Below, piece by piece: positions 9,307 to 17,285 of a stretch of 64,000 nt of DNA. Source of the stretch: Streptomyces griseoviridis (lineage in GTDB: Bacteria; Actinomycetota; Actinomycetes; Streptomycetales; Streptomycetaceae); the NCBI GenBank assembly GCA_014649155.1, contig BMSM01000016.1, positions 102,519 through 166,518 on the forward strand. The letters are read 5' to 3'. Below the pieces are notes generated by a model, which made no database searches, was not told the origin of the DNA, and worked only from the letters and a program-made list of their open reading frames with translations. The position numbers and the translations under genes are program-made. Position 1 is the stretch's first letter, and each line of letters opens with the position of its first letter.

Positions 9307-9783
9307 ATGGCAGATCATCTGGAAGCATCCGTCACTCTGCCGAGCGATCCCGCCTCGGTCTCCGCCGCCCGGACCTATGTCGTCGGCACGCTCGCGGAGT
9401 GGGGACTGCCCGCGGACACGGACGTGTCCGACACGGTCCGGCTCATCGTGTCGGAGCTGGCCACCAATGTCGTGCAGCACACCCTCGGGCAGTCGCCCAC
9501 CTTCACCGTGGACCTGGCGCTGGACCACGACGAACACCTGTGGATCGGGGTCACCGACAGCCATCCGCGGTTCCCCAAGCGGCTGCCCGCCGCCGTCCAG
9601 CAGGACAACGGGCGCGGCATGGTGATCATCCGCTGGCTCGCCGCCGAGTGCGGGGGCCGGCTGACGGTCCGCTCCACGCGGGAGGGCGGCAAGACCGTCT
9701 CCGTCGAACTGCCCTGGCGGACCCGGCCGGAACCGGCCGCGGCGAGGGCCTCCCGGCCGAACCGGCGGGACCCGCCGGAGTGA
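9307..9783 (+). CDS. ATP-binding protein, anti-sigma-factor-like HATPase (AbaA/RsbW type)
   Basis: 158 residues, single HATPase_c_2 domain: N-box ELATNVVQHT at about residues 56-65 and G-box NGRGMVII at about 102. The last 20 residues are a basic, low-complexity tail. Such stand-alone GHKL ATPases act as anti-sigma or partner-switching serine kinases in Streptomyces. Divergent from the XRE/DUF397 pair; with them it makes an abaA/whiJ-like locus. Confidence 0.8.
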   Translation: MADHLEASVTLPSDPASVSAARTYVVGTLAEWGLPADTDVSDTVRLIVSELATNVVQHTLGQSPTFTVDLALDHDEHLWIGVTDSHPRFPKRLPAAVQQDNGRGMVIIRWLAAECGGRLTVRSTREGGKTVSVELPWRTRPEPAAARASRPNRRDPPE

Positions 9784-9824
9784 GGCGCCGGGCGCGGGGG
9801 GCGCGCGGCGCGGCGGACGGAGGG

Positions 9825-10490
9825 TCAGCGCCGCGTCGACGGCCCGGTGCGCGCCGGGTTCCGGCGCCGGGGCTCCGGGAGCCGCCGGGCCGCCGCGGAC
9901 CGGCTCCCGCCGGACGCCCGCCCGGCACCGGCGTACGCGCCGCCGAGGGGTTCGGCCGCCGCGTCCGCCCGGGGGCCGGCGGCGTCTCCCGCGGGTTCCT
10001 CGGAGGTGCGCCCCGCCGTACGCCGCCGCACCAGGCGGGGGAGCAGGCCCCACAGCCCCAGGCAGAGCAGCAGCGTCGTCGCGCCCGCCGCCAGCCCGCC
10101 CGCGCGGCCGGCCGTCACGTCCACGACGAGCAGCACCGCGCCGGTGAACGCGAACACCAGCACTCCCATGCCGGCCGAGGCGAGCCGCGAGGACACCCGC
10201 ACGATGTGCGCCTTGGCGCCCTGCTGGAAGAGCGAGCGGTGCAGCGCGGCCGGCGCGGTGAACAGGATGGCGGCGAGCACCGCGAGCAGCAGCGTGGTGA
10301 CGTACGTGGCCCGCTGGACCGTGTCGAGGTCGGGGAAGCGCGGGGTGAACGCCAGGGACAGCAGGAAGGCGAAGAGGATCTGCACGCCCGTCTGGGTGAC
10401 CCGCAGCTCCTGGAGCAGCTCGCCGAAGTTGCGGTCGGCGCGCTGCAGCGGGGTCTCACCCCGCGCGGTGCAGGGACGGTGGTCGGCCAT
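9825..10490 (-). CDS. DUF6328-like four-TM membrane protein
   Basis: 221 residues from ATG 10490 (MADHRPCTARGETPLQRADRN). Starts with the segment ELLQELRVTQTGVQILFAFLLSLAF, then three more hydrophobic spans, ending in a long Ala/Pro/Arg-rich tail from about residue 140. This pattern recalls the actinobacterial DUF6328 proteins of unknown function. The upstream frame to 10598 is arginine-rich and unlikely to be translated. Stop is 13 bp from the convergently arranged neighbour's end region. No function is assigned. Confidence 0.65.
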   Translation of the reverse strand: MADHRPCTARGETPLQRADRNFGELLQELRVTQTGVQILFAFLLSLAFTPRFPDLDTVQRATYVTTLLLAVLAAILFTAPAALHRSLFQQGAKAHIVRVSSRLASAGMGVLVFAFTGAVLLVVDVTAGRAGGLAAGATTLLLCLGLWGLLPRLVRRRTAGRTSEEPAGDAAGPRADAAAEPLGGAYAGAGRASGGSRSAAARRLPEPRRRNPARTGPSTRR

Positions 10491-10611
10491 GCCCCACGGA
10501 TATCCCGAGGGGCCCGGATCACTCCCGACCGTGCGCACGGACGTGCGAATCCGAGGGGGTGACCGGCCGTCACGACCGCCCGCCGGGGCCGCCGGCACCC
10601 CCTCGGGCGGC

Positions 10612-11085
10612 TCACTTCACCCGGCCGTACCAGACGCTCTTCGTCCAGATCTTCTGGAGCCGGACCACGTCACCGGTCTTCGGGGCGTGCCAGATCTTGC
10701 CCTTCCCGGCGTAGATCCCCACGTGGTACACGCTCCGGCCCGAGTGGAAGAACACCAGGTCGCCGGCCTTGCGGCTGGAGGCCGTGATGTGGCGCGTCCG
10801 GTTGTACTGCTGGGCCGCCGTGCGCGGCAGCTTCTTGCCGGCCTTCTTGAACGAGTACAGCGTCAGCCCGGAGCAGTCGAACCGGGACGGCCCGGTGGCC
10901 CCGTAGCGGTACGGGGCGCCCTTCTTGGACGCCGCGATCTTCAGCGCCTTGGTCGCGTGGGTGGCCGCGGCGGCCTCGGAGGCGATGCCGGGAACCACGA
11001 TCGAGCCGCCCACGGCGGCGATGGTGAGGGCCGAGGCCGTGCCGGCACGGACCATCAGCGACGGGACACGATTGAGCGCAGTCAT
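10612..11085 (-). CDS. Secreted NlpC/P60 (C40) peptidoglycan hydrolase
   Basis: 157 residues from ATG 11085 (GAAGGG ribosome-binding site); an alternative TTG two codons up is less likely. The N-terminus is a signal peptide ending near GIASEAAAA. The remainder is an NlpC/P60 domain with catalytic Cys in RFDCSGLTLYSF, His in YHVGIYAGKGKIWHAP. Expected role is D,L-endopeptidase cleavage of stem peptides outside the cell. No extra binding domain is seen. It lies directly behind a ydaO-type riboswitch, as known for NlpC/P60 and rpf genes in actinobacteria. Confidence 0.93.
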   Translation of the reverse strand: MTALNRVPSLMVRAGTASALTIAAVGGSIVVPGIASEAAAATHATKALKIAASKKGAPYRYGATGPSRFDCSGLTLYSFKKAGKKLPRTAAQQYNRTRHITASSRKAGDLVFFHSGRSVYHVGIYAGKGKIWHAPKTGDVVRLQKIWTKSVWYGRVK

Positions 11086-11101
11086 GCGCAACCCTTCGTC
11101 A

Positions 11102-11225
11102 GCCGCCTGTGAAGGATGACCTGTCGGATTCGGGCTGGCGAAGTTGCCCGGCCGCGCGAACGCGGCTTCACCCCAAGGGCTGCTCGGCTCCGGCCATGGC
11201 GTGACCGTTCCGGCGACCCGTCATG
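11102..11225 (-). ncRNA. ydaO/yuaA-type (c-di-AMP) riboswitch in the NlpC/P60 leader
   Basis: Read on the minus strand the leader contains the conserved blocks of the ydaO class in order: a CGCCGGAAC segment, GGGGTGAAGCCGCG, CCGGGCAACTT, and the 3' block CCGAATCCGACAGGTCATCC followed by AGGCGG. It ends about 16 nt before the start codon of the secreted hydrolase. This class binds c-di-AMP and in Streptomyces controls cell-wall hydrolase genes (established for rpfA). The 5' boundary is approximate, as I aligned it by eye. Confidence 0.82.
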
Positions 11226-11306
11226 CTCGGGTCCTCCACTCCTGCCGATCCACTCCTGTCGACCGGTCATCCGGGCGGCGGCAGGACTCGGCGTCCGCCC
11301 GGATCG

Positions 11307-11325
11307 CCCCGCCACTGCGGCGGGG
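11307..11325. terminator. GC-rich hairpin upstream of the riboswitch
   Basis: CCCCGCC-ACTGC-GGCGGGG, perfect 7-bp stem, followed on the plus strand by TCTTGTCGT. It could be a terminator for plus-strand transcription or a leftover of the neighbouring insertion element; no gene on the plus strand ends here. Confidence 0.35.
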
Positions 11326-11589
11326 TCTTGTCGTCAGACAGGGATCTTGACGCACCGAAGTCGGAAAATCCCAACGGAACGGGTGGTTTGTGTTGTTACT
11401 CACCACTCACCCGTTCGGGTGGAAGGCCCCGCGTCCCAGACGGCGGGACGGCGCCGATGACCGTCCGACCAGCGGCGGAACAGGTCATTTCGCTCCCGGA
11501 CCAGGCGCGTTGCGCAAGCCGGACGGGTCCGGAGAAGGACGTGTTCCTACGCCGAAGGGGGGTACGCCGTTCGGTCCGTTCCGCCCTGT

Positions 11590-12045
11590 CCGGAGGGGAC
11601 CGCGCAGGGGGCGGGCGGGAGCGTCGGCCGGCACCCCCGGCGGCCGGGTGATCCGGGCCGTGCGTCGCCCGCTCCGGGGGGTGTGCGGCATGGTGCGGGC
11701 CGCGTCCGCGATGACTGCGGCGTCCTTCGCGTCGGTCCTGGCTTCGCCGGGGTGGAGGTCGGCGCTCCTGCGCATCGCCAGTCCGGGCGGACAGGCGACC
11801 TCGCAGCCCGAGTCCCGGGCGACCGTGCGCGGGAGGGCGCCGATCGAGGCGGGCTGGTCCACGACCACCAGGACAGTGCCGAACTCGGCCTTCAGCTTGT
11901 CGGACACGGCCCGCAGGTGAAGCTCGCCGTTCGGCAGCGGGGTGTCGAAGACCCTCTTCCCGGCCGGAGTCGGGCCGTGTCCGTGGTGCGCGTGCCTGCC
12001 GACGTCCAGGCCCAGGAAGACGCCCACCCCATCGATGTCGACCAT
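11590..12045 (-). pseudogene. IS110-family transposase remnant (N-terminal DEDD domain only)
   Basis: From ATG 12045 the frame reads MVDIDGVGVFLGLDVGRHAH, then VLVVVDQPASIGALPRTVAR and DLHPGEARTDAKDAAVIADA, which are the first 130 or so residues of an IS110-family DEDD transposase. After HTPRSG the frame continues as arginine/proline-rich noise to 11485, and no transposase C-terminal (Tnp_20) domain can be found in any frame. Full-length members have about 400 residues, so this is a truncated, dead copy. The exact 3' break, near 11640, is approximate. Confidence 0.8.
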
Positions 12046-12458
12046 CGTGCCCCCATACGTCGATGCGTGCCGGCCTCACACTCGGGTGCCGTTCTCGCGC
12101 ATCCACGTCATGCGGACCTGCCGCCCGCAAACGGCCGGGCACTGCGCCCGGCGCGCGGCGGTGGTCGGACCTCTGATCAGCGTCTCCGACGGCACCCCTC
12201 GGGCCCGGTGACACCACCCCCAGGTCATCCGTTCGGCAGGGGACGACAGTCACGCCGGGCCCGGAGGCCAGCGGCCCTCTTGCGGGACCGTGAAGAAGCT
12301 GACGGGGCGCCGGCGCCCGCTCCGCACCAGGTCCGGCGGGCCCGGGGCCGGCCCGGCCGCGCGGGGCCGGACGGGCGCCCCCTCCGCCCGCCCGGCCAAG
12401 GACGGGCAAAGGGGCCCCCAAGAAGTCGCCTCGGGCAACGAGAAGTGATCTTGGGCGG
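12046..12458. other. Non-coding tract between the IS110 remnant and the urease promoter
   Basis: About 410 bp without a credible gene on either strand: short frames here lack ribosome-binding sites and have shuffled codon positions. It may include further eroded insertion-element DNA. Confidence 0.5.
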
Positions 12459-12491
12459 GTTAACGTGAGCGAAACCCGGTGCAACTAGCCT
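12459..12491 (+). promoter_or_regulatory. GlnR-like box and candidate -10 upstream of ureA
   Basis: GTTAAC-GTGAGC-GAAAC (12459-12475) fits the actinomycete GlnR half-box gTnAC-n6-GaAAC. GCAAC at 12481 could be a degenerate second a-site, and TAGCCT (12486-12491) is a possible -10. Direct GlnR control of ureA is established in S. coelicolor, so nitrogen-source regulation is the expected use. It lies about 100 nt before the ureA start. Confidence 0.6.
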
Positions 12492-12574
12492 GCCGCTTCG
12501 GCCACCTGCGACGTTGCCCCGTGGCTGCGGCAACCGGACCCGCACGGTCCGGAGCGAGGACTGTGAGGTGGGAC

Positions 12575-12877
12575 GTGCGACTGACCCCGCACGAGCAAGA
12601 GCGGCTGCTCATCCATGTGGCGGCCGACGTCGCCGAGAAGCGCCGGGCACGCGGCCTGAAGCTGAACCACCCCGAGGCCGTCGCCCTCATCACGTCGCAC
12701 ATCCTGGAGGGCGCCCGGGACGGCCGCACCGTCGCCGAACTGATGTCCTCCGGGCGTGAACTGCTCACCCGGGACGACGTCATGGAGGGCATCCCCGAGA
12801 TGCTCCACGACGTGCAGGTCGAGGCGACCTTCCCGGACGGCACCAAGCTCGTCACCGTCCACGACCCGATCGTCTGA
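12575..12877 (+). CDS. ureA: Urease gamma subunit UreA
   Basis: 100 residues, the normal gamma-subunit length. Starts at GTG 12575 (VRLTPHEQERLLIHVAADVA) with GAGGTG 6 nt before; a longer open frame to 12479 has no homology. Forms the (alpha-beta-gamma)3 urease with UreB and UreC, hydrolysing urea to ammonia and carbamate in the cytoplasm. First gene of ureABCFGD. Confidence 0.96.
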   Translation: MRLTPHEQERLLIHVAADVAEKRRARGLKLNHPEAVALITSHILEGARDGRTVAELMSSGRELLTRDDVMEGIPEMLHDVQVEATFPDGTKLVTVHDPIV

Positions 12878-12888
12878 GGGGAGCCGCC

Positions 12889-13200
12889 GTGACCCCCGGA
12901 GAGATCCTGTTCGCCGACGGTCCGATCGTCTACAACGAGGGCCGCGACATCACCCGGCTGACGGTCCTGAACGCCGCCGACCGGCCCGTCCAGGTCGGTT
13001 CCCACTACCACTTCGCCGAGGCCAACCCCGGGCTGGAGTTCGACCGCGCCGCGGCCCGCGGCAAGCGGCTGAACGTCGCCGCCGGCACGGCCGTACGCTT
13101 CGAGCCCGGCATCCCCGTCGAGGTCGAACTCGTCCCCGTCGCCGGCGCCCGGATCGTGCCCGGACTGCGCGGCGAGACCGGAGGTGCCCTCGATGCCTGA
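12889..13200 (+). CDS. ureB: Urease beta subunit UreB
   Basis: 103 residues, GTG start (TPGEILFADGPIVYNEGR). Contains the beta-subunit core RPVQVGSHYHFAEANPGLEFDR. Begins 11 bp after ureA and its stop overlaps the start of ureC by a few bases, so the three structural genes are translated together. Confidence 0.96.
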   Translation: MTPGEILFADGPIVYNEGRDITRLTVLNAADRPVQVGSHYHFAEANPGLEFDRAAARGKRLNVAAGTAVRFEPGIPVEVELVPVAGARIVPGLRGETGGALDA

Positions 13201-14914
13201 GATCTCCCGCCCCGCCTACGCCGACCTGTTCGGCCCCACCACCGGCGACCGGATCAGGCTCGCCGACACCGACCTGCTGATCGAGATCGAGGAGGACCGT
13301 TCCGGCGGCCCCGGGCTCGCCGGTGAGGAGGCCGTGTTCGGCGGCGGCAAGGTCATCCGCGAGTCGATGGGCCAGTCCCGCGCCACCCGCGCCGACGGCA
13401 CTCCGGACACCGTGATCACCGGCGTGGTGATCGTCGACCACTGGGGGATCGTCAAGGCCGACGTCGGCATCCGCGACGGCCGGATCACCGGCATCGGCAA
13501 GGCCGGCAACCCCGACACCATGGACGGCGTCCACCCCGACCTGGTCATCGGCCCCGAGACCGAGATCATCGCGGGCAACGGACGGATCCTGACGGCCGGC
13601 GCGGTCGACGCCCATGTGCACTTCATCTGCCCGCAGGTGGCCGACGAGGCGCTGGCCTCCGGCGTCACCACCCTGGTCGGCGGCGGCACCGGACCCGCCG
13701 AGGGCTCCAAGGCCACCACCGTCACGCCCGGCCCCTGGCACCTGGCCCGGATGTTCGCCGCGCTGGAGGCGTACCCGCTCAACATCGGCCTGCTGGGCAA
13801 GGGCAACACCGTCTCCCAGGAGGCGATGCTCTCCCAGATCCGGGGCGGCGCGGTCGCCCTGAAGATCCACGAGGACTGGGGCGCCACCCCCGCCGCCATC
13901 GACGCCGCCCTCACCGCCGCCGACGCCACCGGCGTCCAGGTCGCCATCCACACCGACACCCTCAACGAGGCCGGTTTCGTGGGCGACACCCTCGCCGCGA
14001 TCCGCGGCCGGGGCATCCACGCGTACCACACCGAGGGCGCCGGCGGCGGCCACGCCCCCGACATCATGACCGTGGTCTCCCAGCCGCACGTGCTGCCCAG
14101 CTCCACCAACCCGACCCGGCCCTACACTGTCAACACCGCCGAGGAACACCTCGACATGCTGATGGTCTGCCACCACCTCAACCCGGCCGTCCCCGAGGAC
14201 CTCGCGTTCGCGGAGTCCCGCATCCGGCCCTCCACCATCGGCGCCGAGGACGTCCTGCACGACCTCGGGGCGATCTCGATCATCTCCTCCGACTCGCAGG
14301 CGATGGGCCGCATCGGCGAGGTGGTCCTGCGTACCTGGCAGACCGCCCACGTGATGAAGCGCCGGCGCGGCGCGCTGCCCGGCGACGGCCGGGCCGACAA
14401 CCACCGCGTCCGCCGCTATGTCGCCAAGTACACGGTCAACCCGGCCCTCGCGCAGGGCATGGCGCACGAGATCGGCTCCGTCGAGACCGGCAAGCTCGCC
14501 GACCTCGTGCTGTGGGAACCGGCGTTCTTCGGCGTCAAGCCGCTCCTCGTGCTCAAGGGCGGCCAGATCGCGTACGCGCAGATGGGCGACGCCAACGCCT
14601 CCATCCCCACCCCGCAGCCGGTCCTGCCCCGGCCCATGTACGGTGCGATCGGCCGGGCCCCGGCCGCCAACTCGGTCAACTTCGTCGCCCCGGCGGCGCT
14701 GGAGGACGGGCTGGCCCAGCGGCTGGGCCTCGGCAAGGAGTTCGTGGCGATCGAGTCGACGCGCGGCGTCACCAAGGCGGACATGCGGGAGAACGCCGCC
14801 CGCCCGGACGTCCGGATCGATCCCGACAGTTTCGCCGTGCACATCGACGGCGAGCTGGTCGAGGCGGCCCCGGCGCCCGAACTGCCCATGGCCCAGCGTT
14901 ACTTCCTCTTCTGA
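13193..14914 (+). CDS. ureC: Urease alpha subunit UreC (catalytic)
   Basis: 573 residues. Amidohydrolase with all visible nickel-site elements: HVHF (two His ligands) after AGAVDA, the carbamylated lysine in VALKIHEDWG, AIHTDTLNE and AYHTEGAGGGHAPD His residues, and the flap MVCHHL catalytic histidine. ATG 13193 preceded by GGAGGTG. The longer GTG start three codons earlier is possible. No missing key residue. Stop overlaps ureF start (TGATG). Confidence 0.97.
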   Translation: MPEISRPAYADLFGPTTGDRIRLADTDLLIEIEEDRSGGPGLAGEEAVFGGGKVIRESMGQSRATRADGTPDTVITGVVIVDHWGIVKADVGIRDGRITGIGKAGNPDTMDGVHPDLVIGPETEIIAGNGRILTAGAVDAHVHFICPQVADEALASGVTTLVGGGTGPAEGSKATTVTPGPWHLARMFAALEAYPLNIGLLGKGNTVSQEAMLSQIRGGAVALKIHEDWGATPAAIDAALTAADATGVQVAIHTDTLNEAGFVGDTLAAIRGRGIHAYHTEGAGGGHAPDIMTVVSQPHVLPSSTNPTRPYTVNTAEEHLDMLMVCHHLNPAVPEDLAFAESRIRPSTIGAEDVLHDLGAISIISSDSQAMGRIGEVVLRTWQTAHVMKRRRGALPGDGRADNHRVRRYVAKYTVNPALAQGMAHEIGSVETGKLADLVLWEPAFFGVKPLLVLKGGQIAYAQMGDANASIPTPQPVLPRPMYGAIGRAPAANSVNFVAPAALEDGLAQRLGLGKEFVAIESTRGVTKADMRENAARPDVRIDPDSFAVHIDGELVEAAPAPELPMAQRYFLF

Positions 14915-15591
14915 TGTCCAGGGCCGCACTCCTGGTCCTGGCCGACGGACGCTTCCCCGCCGGCGGGCACGCGCACTCCGGGGGCGTCGAGGCGGCCGTC
15001 CGGGCCGGACGCGTCACCGCGGCGGCCGACCTCGCGGAGTTCTGCCGGGGCCGGCTGCACACCACCGGCCTGGTGTCCGCCGCCCTCGCCGCGGCGGCGG
15101 CCCTCGGCACGGACCCCGTCGCCCTCGACGCCGCCGCCGACGCGCGGACCCCGGCGCCCGCCCTGCGCACCGCCGCCCGCAGACTCGGCCGGCAGCTCAT
15201 GCGGGCCGCACGCGCCACCTGGCCGTCCCCCGAACTCGACGCCCTCGCCCGCGCGTTCCCCAAGGGCGCCCACCAGCCGGTCGTGCTCGGCCTCACCGCC
15301 CGGTCGGCCGGGCTGGAGCCGCAGGACGCGGCGTACTGCGCGGCGTACGAGAGTGTCGGCGGACCGGCGACGGCGGCCGTCCGGCTGCTCGGCCTCGACC
15401 CGTTCGACGCGACCGGCGTGCTGGCCCGGCTCGCCCCCGAGCTGGACCGGGTGGCCGACCGGGCCGTCGAGGCGGCCCGCGAAGTCCGCGACGAGGGCCG
15501 CCTCGACGCGCTGCCCGCGGCCTCCGCGCCGCTGCTGGAGCTGACGGCCCAGGCCCACGCGGGCTGGCCGGTCCGGCTCTTCGCGTCGTGA
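14914..15591 (+). CDS. ureF: Urease accessory protein UreF
   Basis: 225 residues. UreF regulates GTP use by UreG in the nickel-insertion complex. Recognisable by the N-terminal ALLVLADGRFPAGGHAHSGG and helical Ala-rich body, ending GWPVRLFAS. ATG overlaps the ureC stop by one base. The Ala/Arg-rich composition is typical of actinobacterial UreF. Confidence 0.93.
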   Translation: MSRAALLVLADGRFPAGGHAHSGGVEAAVRAGRVTAAADLAEFCRGRLHTTGLVSAALAAAAALGTDPVALDAAADARTPAPALRTAARRLGRQLMRAARATWPSPELDALARAFPKGAHQPVVLGLTARSAGLEPQDAAYCAAYESVGGPATAAVRLLGLDPFDATGVLARLAPELDRVADRAVEAAREVRDEGRLDALPAASAPLLELTAQAHAGWPVRLFAS

Positions 15592-15689
15592 GCACCCCCG
15601 CGCCTCCCGGACCCCCCCATGCCCCTCATGCCTTCCGTGCCCCCGACGCCTCCCGCGCCCCGGTGGAAAGACGACTTGGAGCCGCCCGT

Positions 15690-16363
<674 letters not shown>

Positions 16364-16367
<4 letters not shown>

Positions 16368-17131
16368 GGACGACGTCCGGCGTCCGCGCCACGGCCCGCG
16401 TCCACGCCCGCCGCGACGGACGGGGCGGCACCTGCCTGCCCGTGCTGGACGGCGAGGGCCCGCTCGCGCCGCGCCGGACCCGCGGCACCGGGGACGAGGC
16501 CCGGGTGACGCTGGTCGGCGCGATGAGCGGCCCGCTCGGCGGCGACCGCCTCACCGTCGAGACCGAGGTCGGGGAGGGCGCCCGGCTGCGCGTCGGCTCG
16601 GCCGCCGCCACCATCGCCCTGCCCGGCCAGACCAAGGAGGAGGCCCGCTACGACGTCCGGATCACCGTCGCCGACGACGGCGAACTGCGCTGGCTGCCCG
16701 AGCAGTTGATCTCCGCCGGCGGCAGCGACCTGTACGTCACCACCCGTGCCGACCTCGCCCCGGGAGCCCGGCTGGTGCTCCGCGAGGAGCAGGTGCTCGG
16801 CCGCGCCGGCGAGGAACCGGGCCGCCTCACCAGCCGGCTGACCGTGCGGATCGGCGGAGGGTGCGTCCTCGACCAGGAGCTGTCCTGCGGTCCCGGTGCC
16901 CCCGGCGGCTGGGACGGCCCCGCCGTGCTGGCGGGACACCGCGCCGTCGGGCAGGTCGTCGTCGTACACCCCCGGTACGGGGAACGGATGCCGGAGGCGC
17001 GGATGCTCGGGGAGGGCGCGGCCGTGCTGCCGCTCGCCGGGCCCGCGGTCCTCGTCACGGCGCTGGCCCCCGACGCCCTGTGCCTGCGCCGTCTGCTGGA
17101 CGAGGCCCTCGCCGTTCTGGAGCGGGACTGA
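16364..17131 (+). CDS. ureD: Urease accessory protein UreD
   Basis: 255 residues. UreD/UreH scaffold that links UreFG to the urease core. Family pattern PLGGDRLTVETEVGEGARLRVGSAAATIALPG and LRWLPEQLISAGGSDLYVTT is evident. ATG overlaps the ureG stop (GCATGA). The last bases and stop codon fall in the first copy of a 23-bp tandem duplication. No ureE is present, as usual in Streptomyces operons of this order. Confidence 0.93.
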
Positions 17132-17159
17132 CCCGCGTTCTGGAGCGGGACTGACCCGC
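17114..17159. repeat. Perfect 23-bp tandem duplication over the ureD stop codon
   Basis: GTTCTGGAGCGGGACTGACC plus three bases occurs at 17114-17136 and again, identically, at 17137-17159. The first copy encodes the last residues (VLERD) and stop of ureD; the second is non-coding. A recent replication-slippage duplication. Confidence 0.9.
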
Positions 17160-17170
17160 CCCGCCGACCG

Positions 17171-17186
17171 AACGGGCCGTCCCGTT
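17171..17186 (+). terminator. Possible terminator of the urease operon
   Basis: AACGGG-CCGT-CCCGTT hairpin (6-bp stem) followed by TATC, 40 bp after the ureD stop. The stem is short and the T-run poor. Confidence 0.4.
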
Positions 17187-17285
17187 TATCGGATTGGCAA
17201 AGAAGTGGGACCGCCCCTGTTCTCAGGCGGCCCACAGCCGGGAGGATCCCCGTACCCATCGCAAGGATGTACGGGGAGGGTCCAC

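Noticed and set aside
12225..12545. Short minus-strand frames between IS110 remnant and ureA
   Set aside because: No homology, no ribosome-binding site, and they overlap the urease promoter.
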